From the NCBI GenBank assembly GCA_018382125.1, contig JAGZQO010000006.1, positions 18,118-82,117 of the forward strand: a stretch of 64,000 bases of DNA, read 5' to 3'. Below are positions 34,065-41,675 of this stretch, piece after piece. A model generated the notes under the pieces. The model saw only the letters and a list, made by a program, of their open reading frames with translations, did no database searches and had not been told where the DNA came from. Numbering within the stretch: the first letter of the stretch is position 1; every line of letters starts with the position of its first letter. This DNA comes from Collinsella sp. (lineage in GTDB: Bacteria > Actinomycetota > Coriobacteriia > Coriobacteriales > Coriobacteriaceae). The translations under genes were made by a program, and so were the position numbers.

Positions 34065-34793
34065 ATGATCTATTACGTCGAGGACGATGACAACATCAGG
34101 GATTTGACGGTCTATGCGCTGCGTAAGCAGGGAATCGAGGCCGAGGGCTTTTCGTGCGACGGCGAGTTTAAGGCTGCCGTGGCGCGACGGGTACCCGATG
34201 CCGTGCTGCTCGATATCATGCTGCCCGATACCGATGGCTTGGCGATTATGCGTCGCCTGCGTGCCGATCGCCTGACGGCGACGGTGCCCATCATGATGCT
34301 TACCGCCAAGGACACCGAGCTCGACAAGGTGATGGCGCTCGATGGCGGTGCCGACGATTACCTGACTAAGCCGTTTTCGCTCATGGAGCTCGCCAGCCGC
34401 TGCCGCGCACTGCTGCGTCGCGGCGGCATGGTCAAGCAGGCGAGCGATGTGCTCAGCGTGGGCGACATCGTGCTCTCGCCCAGCCATCGCGAGGTGACCG
34501 TTGCCGGCGAGCCGCTTAAGCTCACCCTGCGCGAGTTCGACCTGCTCGAGTACCTCATGCGCAAGCCCGGCGTGGTTTTTACCCGCGAGTCGTTGCTGCA
34601 GAGCGTGTGGGGCTGGGACTTCGACGGCGGTTCGCGCACCGTTGACGTGCACGTGCAGACGCTTCGCCAAAAACTGGGCGAGCATGCCGGCGCCATCGAG
34701 ACCGTACGCGGCGTGGGCTACCGCTTGGCCGAGCCTTCTGCCGGTGATGGTACCGAAGGTGACGACACCGCGGCCACCGCATCGGAGGAGTAA
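34065..34793 (+). CDS. PhoB/PhoP-like response regulator
   Basis: 242 residues. Receiver domain IYYVEDDDNIRDLTVYAL with phosphorylated Asp in LLDIMLPDTDG and LTKPF, and a C-terminal winged helix ending VRGVGYRLAEP. A short acidic Thr/Ala tail follows. I chose ATG 34065, behind AAGGGG, over ATG 34041. The receiver lacks the usual basic residues before YYVEDD but keeps the acidic pocket. Downstream of pstB and four bases before a PhoR-like kinase, so phosphate signalling is the likely role. Confidence 0.87.
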   Translation: MIYYVEDDDNIRDLTVYALRKQGIEAEGFSCDGEFKAAVARRVPDAVLLDIMLPDTDGLAIMRRLRADRLTATVPIMMLTAKDTELDKVMALDGGADDYLTKPFSLMELASRCRALLRRGGMVKQASDVLSVGDIVLSPSHREVTVAGEPLKLTLREFDLLEYLMRKPGVVFTRESLLQSVWGWDFDGGSRTVDVHVQTLRQKLGEHAGAIETVRGVGYRLAEPSAGDGTEGDDTAATASEE

Positions 34794-34796
34794 CCC

Positions 34797-36221
34797 GTGG
34801 TCTTCGCCCCCCAGGGAAAACATACGCTGTCGCACCGCGTTTTTGTGACGATCTTTGTCTGCGCCATGGCGGTTATCGTGGCGTTTACGGTGCTGGGTGC
34901 GTTCTTTTTGCAAAACACCTTGGCGGATGCCACGAGTGCCAATCTGGCGCAGGAAACCGAGCTCATTGCTGCCGCCCTCGACGAGCAGCAGGAGCCCATC
35001 CCGTTCTTGCGTAGCCTCGATCGCGAGGACTTGCGCATCACGCTGATTAACAAGGATGGATCGGTTGCCTACGACAACGAGGCGTCGCCTTCCACACTGC
35101 CCAACCATGGCGATCGCCCCGAGGTCATCGAGGCCTTTGAGAGTGGTTTGGGTTCCGCGGAGCGCGCAAGCTCTACGCTCGACGAGATTATGCTGTATCG
35201 CGCCGTCGCCCTTGATAACGGCCAGGTTGTCCGCTTGGCGCAGGCCCAGCCTGGCGTTGCGGCGATTTTGCTGTCGATGGTGGCGCCGATGCTGCTTATC
35301 GCAGCAGCGGGTGCGGTACTCTCGTTTTTTATGGCGCGCCGCGAGTCCCGTGCCATCATCGCGCCGTTGCAAGAGGTGGATTTGGACCACCCACGCCGTA
35401 GCTATGAGCACGCCTATGCCGAGATGGTCCCCATGCTTGAGCGTATCGAGTCGCAGCGCCAGGAACTCAAGCGCCAAATGGCGGTGCTGGCGGACAACGA
35501 CCGTATGCGCCGCGAGTTCACGGCGAATATCACCCATGAGCTCAAGACGCCGCTTACGGCGATTTCGGGCTATGCCGAGCTCATCGCAAACGGCATGGTC
35601 GAGGGCGAGGACGACCTGCGCAACTTTGGCGGTCGCATCTATCGTGAGGCAGGCCGCTTGGCAGCGCTTGTCAACGACATCCTTACGCTGTCTAACTTGG
35701 ACGAGGCCGAGCGTGCAACTGAGGGCGAGGCGGTGCCCATTGGGTCCACGGAGCCTATTGAGCTCTCGCGTGCCATCTACGCGGTTGAGCAGCGTCTTGA
35801 ACAGGTCGCCCGTCAGGCGAATGTGACGATAAGTCATGAGACCAAGCCTGTGGTCATCGAGGGCGTGTCGCGCTTGATTGACGAGCTCATCTATAATCTG
35901 GCAAGCAACGCCATCCGCTACAATCGACCCGGCGGTACGGTTACGCTGCAGTGCGGCACCAACGACGAAGGCCATCCGTTCCTTGCGGTCGCCGACACGG
36001 GAATCGGTATCGCGCCTGAAGAACAGGGCAAGGTATTTGAGCGGTTCTATCGCGTGGACAAGAGTAGGTCCAAGGCACGCGGCGGAACCGGTCTGGGGCT
36101 TGCCATTGTCAAGCATGCGGCCCTGTATCATCACGCCACGCTCGATCTGTCGAGCGAGTTGGGCGTGGGAACCACCATTACGGTGACGTTTCCCATACAG
36201 CAGGACGAGCCATTCGCATAG
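34797..36221 (+). CDS. PhoR-like sensor histidine kinase
   Basis: 474 residues. Two membrane helices (about 15-40 and 155-180) enclose an extracytoplasmic sensor of about 110 residues. Then come the linker, H-box FTANITHELKTPLTAISGYAELI (about 240-262), N-box NLASNAIRYN, and ATP lid GGTGLGLAIVKHA. GTG at 34797 has GGAGGAG six bases upstream, in the end of the regulator gene, so translation is coupled. Partner of the preceding regulator. A hairpin with a weak T-tract (36247-36275) follows. Confidence 0.88.
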   Translation: MVFAPQGKHTLSHRVFVTIFVCAMAVIVAFTVLGAFFLQNTLADATSANLAQETELIAAALDEQQEPIPFLRSLDREDLRITLINKDGSVAYDNEASPSTLPNHGDRPEVIEAFESGLGSAERASSTLDEIMLYRAVALDNGQVVRLAQAQPGVAAILLSMVAPMLLIAAAGAVLSFFMARRESRAIIAPLQEVDLDHPRRSYEHAYAEMVPMLERIESQRQELKRQMAVLADNDRMRREFTANITHELKTPLTAISGYAELIANGMVEGEDDLRNFGGRIYREAGRLAALVNDILTLSNLDEAERATEGEAVPIGSTEPIELSRAIYAVEQRLEQVARQANVTISHETKPVVIEGVSRLIDELIYNLASNAIRYNRPGGTVTLQCGTNDEGHPFLAVADTGIGIAPEEQGKVFERFYRVDKSRSKARGGTGLGLAIVKHAALYHHATLDLSSELGVGTTITVTFPIQQDEPFA

Positions 36222-36246
36222 CGATATAACATAGATATTGATGCAG

Positions 36247-36280
36247 ACGCCGCATTTGACTTTCGGGTGCGGCGTTGTTG
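36247..36280 (+). terminator. Probable terminator after the PhoR-like gene
   Basis: ACGCCGCA (36247-36254) pairs with TGCGGCGT (36268-36275), followed by a mixed TTGTTGTG tail. The tract is weak. Confidence 0.5.
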
Positions 36281-36416
36281 TGCAATTTTACGATTGCTTC
36301 CGACATTTTTACAGGAGAGCCTGTTTCTTATGTATAGAGTTTGGTCTCGGTAAAAAGATGCGATAACATACGGACAGTTTTGTCAATCCGAACTGGGGAA
36401 ATGAAAGGCAAGCTGC

Positions 36417-37073
36417 ATGACCCTTCTCGAACTGTTCCAGCTGCTGAAGAAGCACCTTCAGCTGGTCATCACCCTTCCGGTGGTCTGCGCGATCGCCATG
36501 GGCATCGTGTCCTTCGTTGCGATGGACAACACCTATACCGCGACGACGAGCATGTACATTCTCGCCAAGACCGACGATAGCGGTCAGATGAGCTACAACG
36601 ATCTCTCGGCGAGTCAGATGCTTTCCAACGATATCGCCACGCTGCTGGATAGCGATAGCGTTAAGAGCGGCGCAGCCAATGAACTGGGCCTCACTGATCT
36701 GGATGACTACAAGGTGTCTGTTTCCTCCGAGACCACCACGCGTGTCATTACGCTTTCGGTTACCGGCACCGATGCCAAGGAGACGGCTAAGGTCGCAAAG
36801 GCCATGGCCAGCTCGGTGAGTACGGTCGCTCAGAACGTCGGCGCTGCCCAGAGCATCAACGTTATCGACGAGGCTAAGACCCCCGAAGCCCCCAGCGGCC
36901 CCAAGCGCACGCTGTATATTGCCGTCGCGTTCCTCGCCGGTATCTTTATCGCAGTCGCCTATGTCGTTTTGGCAGACATGCTCAATACCCGCATCCGCGG
37001 TGCCGAAGAGGCAGAAGAGCTCCTGGGCATTCCCGTTGTTGGCCGAATTCCGGCTATGAAAGGTGGTAAATAG
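36417..37073 (+). CDS. Wzz/YveK-like polysaccharide co-polymerase
   Basis: 218 residues with two membrane helices (about 17-38 and 165-187) and an extracytoplasmic domain between them, the architecture of chain-length determinant and capsule-kinase activator proteins (CapA/YveK). The C-terminal cytoplasmic stretch NTRIRGAEEAEELLGIPVVGRIP is the typical contact to the BY-kinase encoded next. The ATG at 36417 follows AAAGG. The first gene of a three-gene group. Confidence 0.85.
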   Translation: MTLLELFQLLKKHLQLVITLPVVCAIAMGIVSFVAMDNTYTATTSMYILAKTDDSGQMSYNDLSASQMLSNDIATLLDSDSVKSGAANELGLTDLDDYKVSVSSETTTRVITLSVTGTDAKETAKVAKAMASSVSTVAQNVGAAQSINVIDEAKTPEAPSGPKRTLYIAVAFLAGIFIAVAYVVLADMLNTRIRGAEEAEELLGIPVVGRIPAMKGGK

Positions 37074-37075
37074 GC

Positions 37076-37813
37076 ATGGCTAAGGCAAAGAACACCGACA
37101 AGCTCGTTGTACAGAATGCCGCCAAGACCCTTCTGGCCAACATCCGCTTTGCGAGCGTGGACGACCCCATCCGCACCATCACCGTTACCTCCTCGATTCC
37201 CAACGAGGGCAAGTCTACGGTTTCCATTAACCTTGCTCAGGCAATCGCCACGAGCGGCAAGTCCGTGCTTCTGGTCGAGGCCGATATGCGCCGCAGGTCC
37301 CTTTCCGATATGCTCGGCGTTCGTTCGCGCGGCGGACTCTATGCGGTCCTTTCCGAGCAGATCTCCATTGACCAGGCAATTGTCGAGACGGGTCAGAAGA
37401 ACTTCTACTTCCTCGATGCCGAGCCGCATATTCCCAATCCTGCCGACATCATCGTCTCTCACCGCTTTGCCAAGCTGGTAAAGGCGCTGTCCGCCAAGTT
37501 CCAGTACGTCATCTTTGATGCTCCCCCGGTCGGCACCTTCATCGATGCTGCCGAGATTGCCAGCCTGACCGACGGCACGCTGTTCGTGGTGCGTGAGGAT
37601 TTCACCAAGCGCGAGGAGGCGCTCAACGCCATCGGTCAGCTTAAAAAGTCCGAGAAGGTCAAGCTCATCGGTACCGTTATGAACTACTGCGAGACCGAGA
37701 CCAGCGAGTACTACTACTCCTACTACACCAAGGACGGTAAGAAGGTGAAGAAGGGCTCCGACGATCAGGGGACTTCCAAAAAGGGCATCTTCACCAACCG
37801 AGCAAACGTTTAG
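37076..37813 (+). CDS. CpsD/CapB-like bacterial tyrosine kinase
   Basis: 245 residues. Walker A in SSIPNEGKSTVSINLA (about 42-57), Walker A' LLVEADMRRRS (about 69-79), Walker B VIFDAPPVGTFIDAA. A C-terminal tyrosine cluster (SEYYYSYYTKDGKK) is the autophosphorylation region. Controls capsule or exopolysaccharide chain synthesis together with the membrane activator upstream (gap of two bases) and the phosphatase downstream. Confidence 0.9.
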   Translation: MAKAKNTDKLVVQNAAKTLLANIRFASVDDPIRTITVTSSIPNEGKSTVSINLAQAIATSGKSVLLVEADMRRRSLSDMLGVRSRGGLYAVLSEQISIDQAIVETGQKNFYFLDAEPHIPNPADIIVSHRFAKLVKALSAKFQYVIFDAPPVGTFIDAAEIASLTDGTLFVVREDFTKREEALNAIGQLKKSEKVKLIGTVMNYCETETSEYYYSYYTKDGKKVKKGSDDQGTSKKGIFTNRANV

Positions 37814-37830
37814 TTGATTAAGGCTGACCT

Positions 37831-38481
37831 ATGCGTGACATTCATTGCCATATCTTGCCGGGTGTAGACGACGGCGCCGCCGATCTCGATGAGAGCTTGG
37901 CGATGCTTGCGGCTGCCAAGCGGGCTGGTGTAACCAGAATTGTTTGCACTCCTCACTGCCGTGATCCCTATTTTGATTACGACAAGATGTGGGATGCCTT
38001 TGAGCTGCTGCGCGATAACGCTGACGGTTTTCCGCTCCAGATGGGCTTCGAGGTCAACCATCGAAAGCTCGTTGAGCTTGGTATCGATGCCGCGGAGCAC
38101 TTGCATTTCGATGGGACCAACGAGTTTCTGCTCGAGCTTTCGACGCATGCCGATGCGTATGCGTTTAGAGAGTACGAGAACACGATTTACGATTTGCAGT
38201 GCCGTGGCTACCAGGTGATCATCGCTCATCCTGAGCGCTATCGTGCGGTTCAAAAGGATGTAAGCGTGGCGGAGCGCCTGGTCGATATGGGCTGCAAGCT
38301 GCAGGCTTCGGCGGACTTTATTGCCGGCGGTCGCTTTGGTCGCGAGAAAAAGCCGGCACAGCGCCTGTTCGATCAGAACCTGTACAGCTTCATCGCGAGC
38401 GATGCCCATAACGTGGGTCATTACGATTGCCTGGCGAAGGCTCGCGCGAAGTTTAGCGTGCGCGGAGCTCATTTTCGCTAA
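37831..38481 (+). CDS. CpsB/YwqE-like PHP-type tyrosine phosphatase
   Basis: 216 residues. The PHP metal motifs are DIHCHILPGVDDG at the N-terminus, CTPHCRDPYF, IIAHPERY and SDAHN. It removes phosphate from the BY-kinase tyrosines, using a metal cluster. Follows the kinase after 17 bases. The trio is complete as a control module, but no glycosyltransferase, flippase or polymerase gene is adjacent, so the polysaccharide genes must lie elsewhere or the trio serves another purpose. Confidence 0.9.
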   Translation: MRDIHCHILPGVDDGAADLDESLAMLAAAKRAGVTRIVCTPHCRDPYFDYDKMWDAFELLRDNADGFPLQMGFEVNHRKLVELGIDAAEHLHFDGTNEFLLELSTHADAYAFREYENTIYDLQCRGYQVIIAHPERYRAVQKDVSVAERLVDMGCKLQASADFIAGGRFGREKKPAQRLFDQNLYSFIASDAHNVGHYDCLAKARAKFSVRGAHFR

Positions 38482-38520
38482 AATCTGTCCCTAACGTTCG
38501 CATTGAATGAAAGGGCAGCC

Positions 38521-39021
38521 ATGGATATCCAACTTAAGACGGGATGCTTTGATGACGCGGCGTTGGTGCGCCGCGTCATTTTTATGGACGAGCAGGGCTA
38601 CGAGAATGAGTTCGACGCTATCGACGAGGATCCGAACTGCATTCATGTGACGCTCTATGTAGACGGCGAGCTTGCCGGTTGCTCGCGCGTGTTTCCCGAA
38701 GAGCTTGAGCGCGCGGCAGATGCAGAGGCTCCGTCTTCGCCGGCGTGCGACTTGGACGAAGGCGTCGCAGCGGGGGAGACCTATATTATGGGGCGCGTCG
38801 CCGTGCTGTCCACCATGCGCCGTCGCGGTCTGGCAAGCAAGATTGTCGAAGCCAGCGAAGCTGCTGCGCGCGATGCCGGCGCCAAGCTCATAAAGTTGCA
38901 TGCACAGGAGTACGTGCTGCCGCTCTATGTCAAGGCCGGTTACACGCAGATTGCCCCGGTGGACTACGAAGACGAAGGCCAGCCTCATGCCTGGATGGCC
39001 AAACTGCTGGGCAACAGATAG
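38521..39021 (+). CDS. GNAT family N-acetyltransferase
   Basis: 166 residues. Acetyl-CoA binding motif A is GRVAVLSTMRRRGLASKIVEASE (about 98-120). LHAQEYVLPLYVKAGY follows in the usual place for motif B. It is like the ElaA-type clan. The substrate is unknown. I chose ATG 38521 behind GAAAGGG rather than TTG 38503. The stop codon is embedded in a REP-like sequence (TAGGGACGTTCC). Confidence 0.82.
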   Translation: MDIQLKTGCFDDAALVRRVIFMDEQGYENEFDAIDEDPNCIHVTLYVDGELAGCSRVFPEELERAADAEAPSSPACDLDEGVAAGETYIMGRVAVLSTMRRRGLASKIVEASEAAARDAGAKLIKLHAQEYVLPLYVKAGYTQIAPVDYEDEGQPHAWMAKLLGNR

Positions 39022-39130
39022 GGACGTTCCTTTTCTGCCGGCAGCTGGGGACACTCCTTGGCAATTGACGCATTGGAGCGCTCGGACATACAGTTTTTCG
39101 ATTCCGTATGTATATATGCGCGCTATTGGG

Positions 39131-39193
39131 TTATAAAATCTAAGTCTGAACATAGCAGGTCTGCGATGCGGCTCGGGCAACCGGGCCGTTTTT
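39131..39193 (+). promoter_or_regulatory. htpG leader: -10 box followed by an early terminator
   Basis: TATAAA (39132-39137) is a likely -10. Thirty-odd bases on, CGGCTCGG-GCAA-CCGGGCCG (39169-39188) forms an 8-bp stem with five T (39189-39193), a standard terminator, and only then come the ribosome site (AAAGGA) and the ATG at 39224. This may be an attenuator of htpG or the end of a short RNA. No CIRCE or HAIR operator was seen. Confidence 0.5.
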
Positions 39194-39223
39194 GCGGACG
39201 GGGGTAGCGCGAAAGGACTGCAC

Positions 39224-41248
39224 ATGCGTCAATTTAAGACCGAGAGCAAAAAACTGCTCGACCTCATGATCAACTCCATCTACACCAATAAGGAAATCTT
39301 CCTGCGCGAGCTTATCTCTAACGCGAGCGACGCCGTCGACAAGCTCAACTTTAAGAGCCTGCAGGATCCGAGCGTCAAGATCAACCAGGGCGACCTGGCC
39401 ATTCGCGTCTCCTTTGATAAAGACGCCCGCACCATTACCATCTCGGATAACGGCATTGGCATGACCGCCGAGGAGCTCGAGCGCAATCTGGGCACCATCG
39501 CCCATTCCGGCTCCGAGGAGTTTAAGACCGAGAACGCCGAGCAGCAGGGCTCCGATGTCGACATCATCGGCCAGTTTGGCGTGGGCTTCTACTCTGCCTT
39601 TATGGTTGCCAGCCATGTGAAGGTCGTCAGCCGCGCCTATGGCGAGGATGTCGCCCATGTGTGGGAATCCGACGGTCTTGAGGGCTACACCATCGAGGAC
39701 GGTGAGCGCGCCGAGCACGGTACCGATGTCATCCTGACGCTGCGCGAGAACGAGAAGCTCGATGCCGACGGCGAGGCCGAGACCTACGATCGCTTCCTGA
39801 CCGAGTGGGGTCTCAAGAGCCTGATTCAGCAGTACAGCAACTATGTGCGCTACCCGATTCAGATGATGGTGTCCAAGAGCCGCCAGAAACCCAAGCCCGA
39901 GGACGCCGGCGACGATTACAAGCCCGAGTACGAGGACTACCAGGAGCTCGAGACCGTCAATTCCATGACACCGATCTGGAAGAAGCGCAGCTCCGATGTC
40001 GAGCAGAAGGACTACGACGAGTTCTACAAGTCCACGTTCCACGACTTTGACGATCCTGCGCGCACCATCAGCTTCCATGCCGAGGGCACGCTCGAGTACG
40101 ATGCCCTGCTGTTTGTGCCGGGCCGCGCGCCGTTCGATCTGTACAGCAAGGATTACGAGAAGGGTCTGGCACTCTACAGCTCCAACGTCCTGATCATGGA
40201 GAAGTGCGACGACCTGCTGCCCGACTACTACAACTTTGTCCGCGGCGTCGTGGATTCCGCCGATGTGTCGCTCAACATCTCGCGTGAGACGCTGCAGCAG
40301 AACCGTCAGCTCAAGGCCATCGCCAAGCGTGTGGAAAAGAAGATCACCGCCGACCTTGAGGATATGCGTGACAACGACCGCGAGGCCTACGAGAAGTTCT
40401 TTGAGAACTTTGGCCGCGGTCTTAAGTACGGCATCTACTCGAGCTATGGCATGAAGGCCGATGAGCTCGCCGATCTGTTGCTGTTCTGGTCTGCCAAGGA
40501 ACAGAAGATGATTACCCTGGCCGAGTATGCCAAGGGCATGCCCGAGGATCAGAAGGCCATCTACTACGCCGCCGGCGACTCGCGTGAGCGCTTGGCCAAG
40601 ATGCCCGTGGTAAAGGGCGTGCTCGACCGCGGCTATGACGTGCTGCTGCTGACGCAGGATGTGGATGAGTTCACGTTCCAAGCTATGCGTGAGTACGTTG
40701 CCGCCGATATGCCCAAGATCTACGAGGACGACGCAGCTCGCGAGGCTGCCGAAAAGGCCGTGGCCGACGGTGCCGAGCCCGAGGTCGAGGATCGTCATCT
40801 AGAGCTCAAGAACGTTGCGACCGGTGATCTTGACCTGGCGACCGAGGACGAGAAGAAGGAGGCCGAGGACGCCACCAAGGAGAACGAGGACCTCTTTAGC
40901 GCTATGAAGGAGGCGCTCGGTGACAAGGTCGAGAAAGTCGCCGTCTCCGCGCGCCTGACCGATGCCCCCGCTTGTATCACCACCGAGGGCCTACTTTCGC
41001 TCGAGATGGAGAAGGTGCTCCAGAAGGGACCCGAGGGCGCGCCCGACGGCATGCCCAAGAGCCAACGCGTGCTCGAGCTCAACGCCAAGCACCCGGTCTT
41101 TGACAAGCTTGTCGCTGCCCAGAAGGCAGGCGACGCCGACAAGATCAAGCAGTACTCCGGTCTGCTCTATGACCAGGCTCTGCTGGTCGAGGGCATCCTC
41201 CCCGAGGACCCCGTAGCCTTCGCAGCCGCCATTTGTGAACTTATGTAA
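39224..41248 (+). CDS. htpG: Molecular chaperone HtpG (Hsp90)
   Basis: 674 residues. The GHKL ATPase N-domain shows ELISNASDAVDKL (about 26-38), DNGIGM and GQFGVGFYSAF. The middle domain has RGVVDSADVSLNISRETLQQ. A C-terminal dimerisation domain follows. An acidic Glu/Ala-rich insert (DLATEDEKKEAEDATKENED, near 540) precedes it. It refolds or remodels client proteins in the cytosol. It is monocistronic with its own terminator at 41323. Confidence 0.96.
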   Translation: MRQFKTESKKLLDLMINSIYTNKEIFLRELISNASDAVDKLNFKSLQDPSVKINQGDLAIRVSFDKDARTITISDNGIGMTAEELERNLGTIAHSGSEEFKTENAEQQGSDVDIIGQFGVGFYSAFMVASHVKVVSRAYGEDVAHVWESDGLEGYTIEDGERAEHGTDVILTLRENEKLDADGEAETYDRFLTEWGLKSLIQQYSNYVRYPIQMMVSKSRQKPKPEDAGDDYKPEYEDYQELETVNSMTPIWKKRSSDVEQKDYDEFYKSTFHDFDDPARTISFHAEGTLEYDALLFVPGRAPFDLYSKDYEKGLALYSSNVLIMEKCDDLLPDYYNFVRGVVDSADVSLNISRETLQQNRQLKAIAKRVEKKITADLEDMRDNDREAYEKFFENFGRGLKYGIYSSYGMKADELADLLLFWSAKEQKMITLAEYAKGMPEDQKAIYYAAGDSRERLAKMPVVKGVLDRGYDVLLLTQDVDEFTFQAMREYVAADMPKIYEDDAAREAAEKAVADGAEPEVEDRHLELKNVATGDLDLATEDEKKEAEDATKENEDLFSAMKEALGDKVEKVAVSARLTDAPACITTEGLLSLEMEKVLQKGPEGAPDGMPKSQRVLELNAKHPVFDKLVAAQKAGDADKIKQYSGLLYDQALLVEGILPEDPVAFAAAICELM

Positions 41249-41291
41249 TTGGTTCCGCCGTTCTAACGAACGGCGGACCGGTCGACGCTGC

Positions 41292-41391
41292 GCGGGCGCC
41301 AGAGCGACAACTTGTCATTCAAAGAGGACGGCATGACCAGAAGGTCTATGCCGTCCTCTTTTCATGCCAATTTGTTCGCTCTGGCGCCCGC
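41292..41391. repeat. Intergenic palindrome with GACCAGAAGGTC tip (copy 1), also the htpG terminator
   Basis: Outer arms of 16 bp (41292-41307 and 41376-41391) enclose an inner stem AGAGGACGGCAT/ATGCCGTCCTCT (41323-41334, 41348-41359) with the tip GACC-AGAA-GGTC (41335-41346) and TTTTC after it. The inner stem works as a terminator. Copy 2 at 46687 has the same tip on the other strand, the same layout and different stem sequences. Confidence 0.8.
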
Positions 41392-41434
41392 TCGCTGGCA
41401 TTGCCAAAACATCGACGTTACCGTGGTCCAAACT

Positions 41435-41488
41435 AGTCATCGGGGACGTTCTTGTTTGACTAGTCGTTTAAGAACGTCCCCAATGACT
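41435..41488. repeat. REP-like palindrome (GGGGACGTTCTT)
   Basis: AGTCATC-GGGGACGTTCTT (41435-41453) pairs with AAGAACGTCCCC-AATGACT (41470-41488), 19 bp with one mismatch, around GTTTGACTAGTCGTTT. It resembles the palindromes recognised by REP-type (RAYT, Y1) transposases. No such transposase gene is in the window. Related GGGAC(A/G) motifs lie at 23308, 39021 and 39047. Confidence 0.65.
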
Positions 41489-41675
41489 ATTCGGATTGCT
41501 AATTTGTGCGGGTTGTGGTTTTGTGACCTGCTGAAATTTAAGATACTGTACATCTGTACGCTAACTCATCTTCGTAGTATATTGCTACCCGCAAAACTCA
41601 GCACCATTGTGCCGCGAGGCACTAAAGCGCCTACGTACAATGGTTGTCGATAGTACGATTCGATTTAACGACAGG
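41489..41675. other. Leader region of the YhgE/Pip pair
   Basis: AT-richer spacer with a likely promoter: TTGTGA and a GATACT -10 near 41520-41550. No gene seen. Confidence 0.35.
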
